From contig OX467088.1 of assembly GCA_950106755.1 (NCBI GenBank), positions 16,724,001 to 16,788,000 of the forward strand: a stretch of DNA of 64,000 nucleotides, read 5' to 3'. Position 1 is the stretch's first letter. Every line of letters starts with the position of its first letter. A model generated the notes under the pieces. The model did not search any database. It worked only from the letters and a program-made list of their open reading frames with translations, and had not been told where the DNA came from. Source of the stretch: Climacium dendroides (Eukaryota > Streptophyta > Bryopsida > Hypnales > Climaciaceae). Of the stretch, positions 49,239-60,900 are shown piece after piece. The position numbers and the translations under genes were made by a program.

Positions 49239-49789
49239 GTAAGTGGAATTCAATTTTTATAATGAATTTTTGATATTGTATGAAATTTGCATTTAAACCA
49301 TACCCAAAGAGCTATACATCAAAGAGGTAAATGTTCAAAAATGTAATTCTTTCACTGCCTTTGCTATACTCATTGATAAGTTTAAAGAAAATAAAAACGC
49401 TAGTTATAAAGCCTTGAGAGCTTCAACTATTCCCTCAACAATTTTCAATAAGCTATTGAAAGCTTCATCTGTTATTCCACCTACAATTTTCCATTCAAGT
49501 AGGAGCACAACAAATGATAGCAATCCTATATTGCAACTGTCATACACAGGGGTGTCATTTTGATTGTTAAAATTTGCAATGAATGAGTCAAAATTTTCAT
49601 CACCTGCTTGGTGTATTCCATCTTATTCATCATGTTCCAGCAATTTTTTTTGGAATTGTAGAAGATCATTGCAAGTGGGAGAAGAATCGCGTTTCGGTAT
49701 GAGAACTTCTTCTGATCCCTCAGTACCTAATCACAAAAAGTATAGATTTCATGAATGCAAACAATGTACAACAAAGTGATCTCAAAATA

Positions 49790-50708
49790 TTAACCCCTAA
49801 AGGACCGTTGTCCCCTTAGGGGACAATTTGGAATTTGGGCAAGTTCCTATGATCTCAATTTTTAATTAAACCTTCTTAAAGCTCTTACATAAGATAGAAA
49901 AAGTGATTAGCTTCATGGAAATATAATTTTTATTTAAATCAATGCCCGGGAGCAAAAGTTATACCATAAAAAGTCCAAATTTCAATTCGGTGCATAGAAA
50001 AATAAATCCACAAAAACTTGAAATTAAATTTTAAATTCTTTTTCCTTATAGGTCATATTTTTTTCTACATCTAAAGCTTTGATTCATTCCACTTGGATTT
50101 GTTATGAGAAAGTTATGAACAATCTTGTTTTTTGGGCAATCTAAGAAAAAATAACTTATAGGATTCATTTCTAAATGCAATTTTTAAAATTTTCAAAAAA
50201 AATAGTTGGATAAGGTCAAACTTTCTTGATAGAACAATCTCTTAGATGGGATTATTGTATTTCAATCCCATCTAAGAATTATTAACGATTTAGATTTTTT
50301 TTTTCAATCCTGATCCTACTACTACTTAACAATTTTTTAAAGGATGAAAATCAAGTTCCTTTTTGTAAATTTTTTCCTCTAGACTCTTAGCTCAATCCTT
50401 CAATACAAAAGATTTTAAATTCAAAGTCTATAGAGTAAAAAAATTCTATAAATGGCGATCAAAGTCATCTGAAATTGCAAACCAGAATTAAGAAAATCTT
50501 TGTTTTTCAACTTTGAATGCTTATATCTTCTAATCTATATAGTCAAACTTCTTGAATTTTTACCTTGAGATCTTATACAAAAATTACAATATCCTATGGT
50601 TACATTTTTTTAAAAATTCTCATTTTGGTTTTCTTGGATGAACACAACAGAAATGACAATTTTGAGTGGTCCTTTACAGAAAAATGACCTTGGTCCTTTA
50701 AGGGTTAA
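49790..50708 (+). mobile_element. TTAA-bounded MITE, family C, full copy (919 bp)
   Basis: Begins TTAACCCCTAAAGGACCGTT and ends 'ccttggtcctttaagggttaa': inverted ends of about 17 bp with TTAA on both sides. A hairpin TTGTCCCC-TTA-GGGGACAA lies directly inside the left end. Related to 27660-28330 and 16689-17698. Non-coding. Confidence 0.75.
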
Positions 50709-51009
50709 TTTAGTATGATATCAAAAACATTTTTTATTGCATGTCATATTAAGTATATTAACATATTCTAAACAAATACCAATAGTTAATAGCCATCATG
50801 ATACTAAAAGAAAATAGTGTTTGAATTGACACGTCCGAATTGACTAATTGTGTCCAAAAATGACTAGAAAAATGTTAGACTAAACAAAAAATTGCCAAAG
50901 AAAATATCCAAATAGACAAAAAAATTTGACAAAAAAAGTGTTTGAATTGACAAAATGAACAACATTCTCTTGTTACATGATATTCAAGAAGGAATTTTAT
51001 AGAACATAC

Positions 51010-51190
51010 CTTCAAATACTTGTTTCCCTTCAAGTATTGCTCTGTACTTATTGATAAATGATTGAGGGCACTGTGAATAAAAACCTTTTCCATCAATATG
51101 CTTGGCTATTATATTGGAATCTCTCATATTATTTCTACAACACATAGAACACCAACAAAGTTCTTTGAGTGCGCTATACTTGGGAGCCAT
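51010..51190 (-). other. Possible exon with C-x2-C / H motif, unassigned
   Basis: Minus-strand frame from ATG at 51190 to a good donor (GAAG/GTATG) at 51010, 60 codons. It includes CWCSMC and 'IIAKHIDGKGFYSQC', loosely like the cysteine/histidine N-terminal domain of CACTA transposases. With the transposase pieces 2 kb away, it may belong to the same former element. Weak evidence. Confidence 0.3.
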
Positions 51191-52096
51191 TGTGAGAAAA
51201 TTTTGGGTTGTTGAAACAAAAGATGTTAAGCAAAAAATAAAGATAATATATAGCATAAATGAATATAAACTAGAAAATGAAGATAATATATACCATGGAT
51301 ATAAATAAAAAAATGGAACGGAATATTAAAGTATTTATAAATTCCAACTATTGCAAAAAATAAAAGTAAAAGGGACTTAGAGACATATACTAATATTTGT
51401 ACTCCTATATTAATAGAGGTAGTGGTTTGGAAAAATTCTTTTACTTTTATATTTTAAAATTTTCTAATTTTTAAAATGAAGTAGTAATTGAAAATTCAAT
51501 TACTTCTCCATCTTAGATATGAATACTATGAAGTCCACGCACACTTCTTTTTTGAGAGTATGATTTGAAACCTAGTCAATGGCATGCACATTGAAATGCA
51601 CATTGACACTAAAGAGTAGTAAATGCCATATTTAACTACTTTTGGACTTTTCAGGGAATTTTGGACTTTGTCCAATGGGAGATCTCTGGTTGTCATAGAT
51701 ATCTGAAATCTAAACTTGTTGTACATTTTTCAAACCACCTAGTCCAAAATCTATATCATATCTAGATTCCTAAAATCTATAGAAATCAAAATCTACAACT
51801 GTCTTAGATGTCCCTTTACCAATTTTGGACTTTACAAAGTCTAAAAGTAGTTAAATATGGTATGTAAATTTAATAACTCTTTCTATGATTATTTTTATGT
51901 GATGAGTAGATTCACACCATTGTAATAAGATACAAAGTCCACCCTGACCTCATTTATTTTCAAGTAGTATTTGATTTCAAATGAACAGGGTACCAACTAA
52001 ATAAGTGGGGGGGATTATTTTCAATTTTTAGGCCAATTTATTATCTTGTACAATTATTTAAATTGCATTTTTTGACAACATTTGAAAACCCAAGCC

Positions 52097-53018
52097 TTAA
52101 TCCCTAAATGACGGACCTATAACCATTGATTTGAAGCCCCATTACCAATCATTCATTTTGCTTTCATTTTGTAGTTGGATGAAAAATTTTGGATTTATTT
52201 TTCAAAGATGAATTGACATGTTTTCCTACTTCACAAAATTTTTAGGTTTTCTTAATGGAACATTGATTTTATTGAGAGTTTTTGAAGATAAATGTTTTTC
52301 TCAGAGATTTACTATATTTCAATGAAACGTTCATTTATTTAAGATCAAAAAATGTGATTGTAGATTGTGTTCATTATCACTATATTCCATATTTGTAATT
52401 AAGTAATCAAACAATTTTAATACCTATTATATTTACTTGTAAATGTATTTATTTTTAAAAGACATATGTCATTCTTTTAATTTTTTTAATTTTTTCAATC
52501 TTTAATTTTATAAATTTTAAATGTTGTTCTCAAAGATTATGTTTTTGAGTCTACATCTAAACCTTTGATTCACTCTATTTGGAAAAATAAGAAAAAAATT
52601 ATAGACAATCTTGTTTTTTGAGCAATTGAAGCACCTTCTTCAAAAAACAACTTATAAAATTCAATTATGAATGCAATTTTTTCAATTTTTCAAATGCATT
52701 TTGGGTAGGGTTAAGTTTGTTTGAAAGAACAATTTTACTTTTGAGATTGTGGTGTTTCAATTCCATCTTAGGGATGTTAACAAATTCATGTTTTGTTAAA
52801 TCTCAGACTTATTCATACTTCACAATTTTGTAATGAATGAAAATCAAGTGGTTTGTTTCATGTCAATTTTTTTCTTAGACTAACAACTTAAATTTCAACA
52901 TAAGATTCTTCTAAATTTATGGTCCATAGTGCAAAAAGGTGCCACAAATGGAAGTCTAAGGTAGAAGAAATTGGAAACCATTGTTCAAATTTTTTTCCAA
53001 CTATAAATGCTAATGTGG
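52097..53018 (+). mobile_element. TTAA-type element, family B, right end unclear
   Basis: Begins TTAATCCCTAAATGACGGAC and is related to 13984 onward over the first 200 bp. The interior (52540-52960) resembles family C interiors ('cataactttctc'-like blocks, 'aaaatcaagt'). No clear inverted right end, so it is either truncated or joined to the next element at 53019. Confidence 0.45.
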
Positions 53019-53247
53019 TTAATCCTTAACAACGGGCCATTAATTGAAGAAATCATCTGTTTTGTCATTGTGTAACTTGTTGGATTAAAATAATGAGAAG
53101 CATTCATTGGAAGATAAACTATTATATACAATTTTTTCCTTTTCACACAAAATTAGTAGGATGAATAACTATACTTTCATCCAGGCCACAAAGATTCTCT
53201 GTCATCCATTGGATACATAACGTCTGGCTAACGTTTAAGAGTTAAAT
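53019..53247 (+). mobile_element. Short TTAA-bounded element, tentative
   Basis: Starts TTAATCCTTAACAACGGGCC and ends 'ggctaacgtttaagagttaa'. The ends match as inverted repeats only at about 12 of 20 positions. Confidence 0.35.
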
Positions 53248-54424
53248 GTCATGAAATTCATACCCCATGATTTGAAACAAGGGTACAAGCCCCCTTGTTT
53301 AGATTTTAAGAATATAATTTTCGTAGTTTTTTACATGAATGCAATTTTAAAAATCTACCAATATAAGAAATGATTTTTTAGGAGTTAGACAAAGTCAACT
53401 AATTAGTTGTCACTTTTATAAATGGACCTAGGTTTACAATGCATGCTCCACCTTTCACTAGACCAATATTGAATCAGTATATGCCTCATCCATATTAATA
53501 TTTGTCTAATATCTAATTACAATAAAAATATTTTAAGTTTTAGAAGAAAATAAAACATTTAATAATATTATTATTACTATTAGTTCATTTTTAAAAATAT
53601 ACTAGAAATTCTTAATGATGTTATGCAAAATGCTAGCAATTAGTTGTATGCCAAAGAATATTGAATTTTAAAGAAAAGATTAGCTATCTAAACTAACATT
53701 TGTATAAATTGGTTGACTTAAGAAACCTTAGTCTTCAAAAGGTAAAAAGGTTCTCAAGCAAGTCACAAAAGGTTTAAACTTTTCTAGGTTACAAGAGGTT
53801 TCATTGTGTAAATTTAAACCTTCATTTAAAGTTATCCCTAAACAATCATCTTTGCTCTTAAGGTGAGGAGAAATTTGTTTTGTGATTGTCTCTCTTTTCT
53901 TCCCTTGTATAATTGTTTCTTATAATCATTTAAAAAAATGTTTGATTATAGGATCTTATTAATCTACCCTTTAGTTTGTAAAGAATTAAACCATGCAATT
54001 TTTAGGATGTTTATAATCAAAGTTTAGTATTTGACAAAAGATAAAAAATTCAAGGACAAAATGATTTAGGGGGGGACATATCTTAAAGTTTTCACAAAAT
54101 AAAGTTTATATAGGACTTCCATCAACATGAGTCAATACATCACCACGCTCAAAGAATTGGGCCAACCCAAAATCAATCATTTTTTGGGATCAAATGCAAT
54201 TATGAATAGTTGAGAATAAACAATGTTCATTGGAATTGGAGTAATTATGAAAGATTATATTCATTTGAAGCAATTTGTAATAAATTCAATAATCATGGAA
54301 GATTATATTCAAAGAAATTTGTAATAATTTCAATAATCACTAGGATTATAAGAGAACCAAATGACCAAACTATTTGCTTCAATCAATGAGCTATTGCCTA
54401 CTTGTAGCATCCATAGAATATGTT

Positions 54425-54672
54425 TTACTTGTCATGACTTTTCATTGATTAAATCTCTCTCTAAAGTCTAAACAAACCACAATGAATAATTCTTGAAGTG
54501 TTTGAATTTGGAAAATCACTTAAGATAAAAAAAATTGTCCAAATGAAGATTTACTTGTCATGACTTTTCATTGATTAAATCTCTCTAAAGTCTAAACAAA
54601 CCACAATGAATAATTCTTGAAGTGTTTGAATTTGGAAAATCACTTAAGATAAAAAAAATTGTCCAAATGAAG
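54425..54672 (+). repeat. Direct tandem duplication of 126 bp
   Basis: 54425-54550 is repeated at 54551-54672, identical except for loss of one CTCT in the second copy and the final base. Confidence 0.95.
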
Positions 54673-54717
54673 AGGGGAGGGGTCTATGGAAAGATATCTA
54701 ATGAACTACATGAATTC

Positions 54718-55896
54718 ATGTAGAAAAAGCAGGGTTTTGCGACTGCGGTTTGCAACTAGTTTGTAGTTGTATCAGATGTTTGCAACTTGGTGATATTCTG
54801 GAGTTCGTAGTCGCAGTGGACAAGTCGCATGAGTTGCACTGCAGTCGTGAGGCTGTTTGTCATTCGATAGGCAATGGAGAACTTCGTCGATGAATTGCTG
54901 TGACGTGGTTGCTGATGTGGAAGTTATTTCACTTATTTGTGTGCAACTGGTTTGTGACTAATGTGCAATTGGTTTGCGATTGACATACAACTGGTGTGCA
55001 ACTAGTTTGCGATTGATGTGCAACTCGTTTGCGACTAGAGTGCAATTGGTTTGCGATTGACATACAACTGGTTTGCAATTGGTGTGCAATTAGTTTGCGA
55101 TTAATGTGCAACTCGTTTGCGACTAGTGTGCAACTAGTTTGCGATTGACATACAACTGGTTTGCAACTAGTGTGCAACTAGTTTGCGATTGATGTGCAAC
55201 TTGTTTGCGATTAGTGTGCAACTGGTTTACGATTGACATACAACTGGTTTGCAACTAGTTTGCGACTTAGTTATAATTTATAGAGTTGTAGATTATAGAA
55301 ATTTACAAATTGTAGAAATCTACAAAGTGTAAAAATCTACAAAATATATAAATATTAGAATTTCACTATCAAAATTCATTACACAAGAATGCTATAACTT
55401 ACCATTCTTATCTGTTCAAGCTGATGGTATTCTTGACAATCGATATGGGACAATTGAATCGATTTTCAGTCATGTTCTAGTTGCATTGCACTTGTTTCTC
55501 TAGTTGCATTTGAATCGTTTTTTAGTTGCACTGTAGTCGGGCTCTAGTTGCATTATAATTGATTCCTAGTTGCATTTGAGTCATTTCTAAGTTGCAATCT
55601 TCTAGTTTTTAGTTGCAGCCTATAATCAGAGCGATTGCATTTTTCCACGATGGACTTTACTTCGCGGATAGCTGTCCACATGGACAACTGCGATGAATAC
55701 TGGATGTAGAATACCTCATGTCAGTTCTTCTGTTACAATATCGTAACCCTATTCTTCATTTTCCGACTACTTTGCGACTACAACTACATACACGTGAAAT
55801 TTGGTGCAAATACAGAGGGCTACAGTCGCATCTCAGTTGTATAGGACACATAGTCGCATCTCAGTGGGTTGCAACGGACACGTTTTTCTTCTAGTG
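54718..55896. mobile_element. Non-autonomous CACTA-like element with subterminal repeats
   Basis: The right end reverse-complemented reads CACTAGAAGAAAAACGTGTC, a typical CACTA terminus. The left end (CATGTAGAAAAAGCAGGG) is similar but has lost the exact CACTA. Both flanks hold many 'gtcgca / gcgact / agttgca' words in direct and inverted orientation, as in CACTA subterminal regions, and the left part is a 22-bp tandem array. No transposase. No convincing 3-bp target duplication seen. Confidence 0.6.
54940..55270 (+). repeat. 22-bp tandem array, about 15 units
   Basis: Consensus RTGTGCAACTRGTTTGCGAYT. Unit types recur in a partly regular order ('acatacaactggtttgcaa' appears every few units), showing higher-order amplification of 88-110 bp. 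The minus-strand open frame through it is a product of the repeat, not a gene. Confidence 0.9.
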
Positions 55897-55936
55897 GAAG
55901 TAAGTCAATTTCCTAAAAAAACTATTTTTGGATCTT

Positions 55937-56006
55937 CACCCTAAATTGCCAAACAATGGATACTCCAAACAGCAAATAAATGGTTGTTTGGACATTTAGG
56001 GCTTAA
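55937..56006 (+). mobile_element. Tiny TTAA-type hairpin element, 70 bp
   Basis: CCCTAAATTGCCAAACAA on the left matches the reverse complement of TTGTTTGGACATTTAGGG on the right (16 of 18). The right flank is TTAA after one C. Its terminal CCCTAAAT is shared with families A and B. Confidence 0.5.
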
Positions 56007-56053
56007 ATATTATCATTTTTTCAAAATACATGGTTCTTGAACCGGTTTGAAAT

Positions 56054-56175
56054 ATTTATACCTTCCATTGGGAGTTTCTTTAATATGTTACTTCCAAGTA
56101 ACTTGTGTAAAAACATTTATACCTTCCATTGGGAGTTTCTTTAATATGTGACTTCCAAATAACTTGTGTAAAAAC
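56054..56175 (+). repeat. Direct tandem duplication of 61 bp
   Basis: Units start 'atttataccttccattggga' at 56054 and 56115 and differ at two or three positions. Confidence 0.9.
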
Positions 56176-56350
56176 GACCCACTTTGCATATGAAAGCAAC
56201 CACTATGGACCATTCAAGCACTTTGACACTTGTAGAAATCTACACTAAAAAAACCCATTCACATGATGGTTTTGTGTAAAATCAAGGCTAAAACTAACAC
56301 AATTGTGTTTGAAATAACATAGATCGACAGATTTAACACCACAGTCCGGA

Positions 56351-56470
56351 GAGAAAATTTAGCTCAACTGGCTAAGATCCTACATTTTCTTCGACCAACT
56401 GGTTGTCTGGAAGAAAATTTAGCTCAACTGGCTAAGATCCTACATTTTCTTCGACCAACTGGTTGTCTGG
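56351..56470 (+). repeat. Direct tandem duplication of 60 bp
   Basis: 56351-56410 is repeated at 56411-56470 with at most one difference at the junction. Confidence 0.95.
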
Positions 56471-57903
56471 AATATACTCTCAGCTAGGCCTTAAGAAAAT
56501 AAAGAATATTTTCTTATTTTCCTCTAAAATGATCGTTTTTTTTCTGAAGATTTTGAACTCAATTTGAAAATTCTAGATTTCAACCGACTAACTTGTAACT
56601 AAATAACTTGTTCTTCCCGTTCATTGTTCTTCCCGTTGTAACACAAAACCATCATCTGGAATGATTTTATCAGAGTGGATTTCTACTGACCTAGTGAGAG
56701 AGGAGGTAAATCCATCAGTCTCCAGCAACCTCGGTGAAGTACCTCGGGCAAAGAATCCAGAAATGCAGCGGCTGATCCAAAAGTGACTCATGCTTTACAA
56801 AAAAATTTACAAGTAGCCTACAAAGATACAGTGCTGCACCAGCTAGCTAGCTATCCTGCACGTACGAAGTTGAAAGTTGTCTCGGATTTCCACAGCCACA
56901 CCGCTTGATCGAGAAACTTACCAGAGATCTAGCTATGAAGTCCTATGATCAATCAGTCCATTATGCCCCTGTTTCAACTTCTGTGAATAGCCCACGTTCC
57001 ATTACAAGCTAATTCAAAACTTGGTTTCACGGTAAGAAACATTCGGCAGACGGCAGTCACCCTTGATCGACTAAGACTCCTATCAAGAAAAAAAATCAAT
57101 GTCCGGCAACAGTACGTCCAAGTCATGCTGAACATTACGGAAGGTGTACAAAATTTAAAACAAGGATGACGCGCGGCTGCTCAACAGGGATCGATCGATG
57201 GTGTCCTGCACTTCCGAATGCTGCAAACTGCAAACCTCGTTCTGGACTCGATCTGGAGACCTGCTTACTCCAGACCAACAACGTCATCGTCAATTTCTAA
57301 AGTTAGATTAGAGCGATTCTGGGGGTCAAAATAGTAGTGACATTCACCCGCACAAAGTTCTAAAAACTCTGACAACTAGGATTGGTATGGCATGGATTTA
57401 ATTCCGCTCCACGTTGCGCGCCCAGAAATTAAGTGTCAGAGTCATGAAATTCCACCAATGTAACGAAATTGAAGTTTCAATAGACAACAAGTATGCTACA
57501 TGCATGAATTCGAAGGCGGTTTGACAACAATGAAACTGACCTCTCTCTCTCTCTGCCAGCCACTTCTTTAGTTATTCATTGAGCTTACACTTAACCCTCT
57601 CTAATGACACTGATGAACAAATGAGCTTTGGTCCCATGTGGTTCAAGTTGCCCAATCAAATGTGTACACACCATGACAGATTCTGAGGATATATGTACAG
57701 GGCATGTGCAATTAGAGTATGAGAGGGAGAAGTGTACTTCTTGTTGCATAGATCGAGCAGTCTTAAATAGAATTTTGGCATCAGCAGATTGGAGAAAGGT
57801 GAAACATTACAATCCAGACTTCTTTGGGATCTGCCTTACCAAGGAACAATTGGGTAACTGAATTCCTAGTGTTTTCCACATTTGTGGAAAGCTTGCATGG
57901 AGT

Positions 57904-60900
57904 CTATTTCTGGCTTGGATAATGTGGATGCACCCATCTCATCGATGATTCACCTGCAATTACACGTGTGTTGAGGTGTTAGCTAGAGACATCTGCACTG
58001 GAGTCCCATTAGAGACAACATGAAACACGTTTTGAAAGAGGATGTGAAAACTTTCACAATCTGAATTTTACATAAAGAGAGTACTAGCAGTGTTTGGTGA
58101 AACAGTGCCCCACTTTGAGAATAATATAGTAGTTTTAATACCTTCCGATCAGCTAAAGTTGATAATTTGAAATCAGAAATATTCGGGTAAGGTTTCTGTA
58201 GAATTGAATTGTACCTTCAGCCTCAGTAGTTGGGCTTTGCTGAGACGTCCTTCTGCTGGTGCTCGGCATGAACGAAGACTCAGGAAATAATCTGTTACGA
58301 CACACCATAAAAAACCACGTTAGTGCTGAGTGGCTGGATGAGGACATGACTCATGACCCACGATCCTTAAGAGTTTTCGTGACCTTGGAATCGTCATAGT
58401 AGGGGTAGTCACGGCATGTTCTTGGGGATGGTGAACAATGAACATTGGTGTGGTGGCGGCCGAGGGTTGGCGTCCCTTGTATGGAATATTCTTAGCGGAA
58501 CCTTGATTGTTCACTCCCAACATCCACCTCTTAAGGTGGATGTTGGGAGTGAACAATCAAGGTTCCGCTAAGATTATTCCTTTGTTCTCTCTATTTTAAC
58601 TTTTGAACTAGCACTTTAACCCGGAAAGGTTGCCGATTCCCTGACTAGTTTCCTCCGGGAAGGTCGGCAGTTCCTTCTAGGAAGGTCGTCACTTACCTCG
58701 GGTAATACCATTGTCCATTCTCCATTATTCTCAACAATTTTGAACCAAAAGGGTGGTCATGGCTTGTTCAATATTCGTCTCTTCTCATTGGCCCTTCAAA
58801 GCACTTTCCATTGTTCATTGTTCATTGTTCATTGTTCACACACCCCGTGAACATGCCGTGACTACCCCTAGTGTGAAGATAACTTCAATCTTCGGAGATA
58901 TTTCAAGCTATAGTAATTCAGTAAATTAACCCCTTTTAACGCCTCAATCCTTTTTTGAATTTTTGCACATTTTTGCATATATTGGACAACACTGATTCCT
59001 CCTCCACAGGGATTGCATGGAATATTAAAATGTAGTCAACACAGGATTGTAATCCATAATCCTATTCATCAATCTAAGCTGTAAGTTCAATCGATCAACC
59101 AAAACGTAACAAAAATTGACCACTATTTCAATTTCAAAAAACCAAGTGAAATGGTCAAAGTTGGAATGAATTGATGGTGAATTCATTCCATTACTCACCC
59201 TAGATGTAACGAGGTTTGTGAGGTCTGAGGGTCTCGGAGATTGGAGAGAGTGACAGCCTGCTGAGACGCCCCTCCATAGGGCTCAGAAATTGGCGGCACA
59301 CTCGCCGTTTGACCGGGGCTGCCCGAGGACGTCCCTGCAGCACGGGCTGTTGCCACTTCTGCAATTGCTTGTGCATCCGCCAGCTGAAGAAACAACCACA
59401 ATCAGGCCAGGCACTTAATTAGTCTCTCTAATTAAGTGCTAGACTTGCAATTTCAGGGTCATGTAACGTACGTGCATCCAAAGTACGCGGATCAGAAATT
59501 TATTCAAGACTGATGTGCATACAGCATTTTACAATTTGATTTGAGCCAGGACACACAAGTCAAGTTATCATACTAGTCAAGTATTTAGTGCAAACCTCCT
59601 GACGAAACAGCATTCAGAGAACAACATGATGCCCATAGTGACTGAAACATGGGTACTTCAACCAGTTGAGCTTGTTATTGACAAACACAATATTCGTACC
59701 TTTTTACGCAAATCCTCATTTGAGGCCCGAAAATCACTCTCCTGTAGAACATGGCAATGCAAATCTTAATTATACACCTTGAAGAGTCCTCTCTAATTGA
59801 ACATTCTTAGTTGATAATTGTCTTGAAGTTGTGTACTCAAGCCAACTTTCACATGTCAATTATCAAACCCTAAAAATTTGTCCCCAACTCAAGACAGAGT
59901 TCTTAAAGAGGGTTTAGTGTATCGATTCTACCAATCAACATGATCATGGACAAATCGACACAAGTGAATGTAAAACCTAAAATTTGAATGACCCGCATTG
60001 GAAGGATTGAAGATGTTAGCCTAGGGCCTCAAAACTACAGACCCAAAAGAACTATTCGCCCTCAATTAAAAACAAAGATAAAATCGGAATGAGAGTGACT
60101 CTAGTTTGGAGCTAAAAGCACAATCCCATCTTCCCAGTTGAAGCACCTGAGAATTAAATTAAAACAAGAGCAATACCTTTCTCCGTAACTCTTCAATCTC
60201 TTCCAATAAAAGTTCGTTCTGAAACAATGGAAAGCCATGAGCAGGATCAGTACCGAAAAGAGAAAAGTTCACTACTAGCCAAGGCCTGTGAGACGAGGTT
60301 CTGATGCAAACATTTGAGTAATTCAATGAATGGGAAATTGTTAAAATGACGGTATTCCATCCTCCATTTTTCCATTCATTCTCTAAAGACTAGGACTGGT
60401 ATAGATTTCAGAACACATGGTTTAAACGTGAAAGTGCGAAGTTTGTGGAATACAGCCATTTCAACGAAATCTGGGTTACACTGATGAACTGAAATTCGCA
60501 GGGCGAATTTTGATCATAAGCTGCTTAGGGAAATTAATGAAGTCCAAAGAAGTCTGAAATGTCCTCACATGAGTTCAGGTCAAGGCCATTGATCCAACAT
60601 CCCTGACTGATGACCCTGCCAGTAATTTGGGCAGATTCCACAGAACTTCCACTGAATCTGCACAAATCACTGGCATGGGTCGACATCAGTCGTGGGTTTG
60701 ACACTGGACTTGGGCTACAGTTAAAGCCAATTTTTATAATATATTATTGGCGCAAATCAGAGAGCCAAAATTGTGATACTGAACTGCAAGAAGGACCGCT
60801 CAATTTTGTCAAATTGGCAGAATTTCAAGTCAGGCGGCCTAGTTTTTAGAGCTTAGTGCAAACGAATGTCACAAATTTTGGCGTCCAATATTGGCATCAA

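Larger units (their letters stand above)
47252..49409. repeat. 2.16-kb near-perfect palindrome
   Basis: Arms 47252-48312 and 48349-49409 (1061 bp each) are reverse complements without any length difference; every position i pairs with 96661-i. Only a few substitutions were seen, near the outer ends (for example around 47303 and 47283). The 36-bp spacer holds its own small hairpin (GAGGAGC / GCTCCTC). Each arm carries a CACTA transposase fragment and an Ulp1-protease exon. Confidence 0.95.
51257..54424. other. AT-rich region with family B repeat
   Basis: No gene recognised. A family B TTAA-type element starts at 52097 and another TTAA-type start at 53019. The rest is low-complexity A/T DNA. 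Confidence 0.5.
55897..57903. other. Region downstream of the MADS-box gene
   Basis: AT-rich up to about 56.6 kb, with a small hairpin element and two tandem duplications (listed separately), then GC-richer. The final few hundred bases before 57904 are probably 3' UTR and terminator of the minus-strand MADS-box gene. A (CT)7 run begins at 57541. The plus-strand frame 57628-57861 is cysteine-containing but overlaps this presumed UTR and resembles nothing. Confidence 0.45.

Noticed and set aside
54929..55177. Minus-strand frame of 82 codons
   Set aside because: Translation of the 22-bp tandem array; the apparent peptide repeats are only the DNA repeat.
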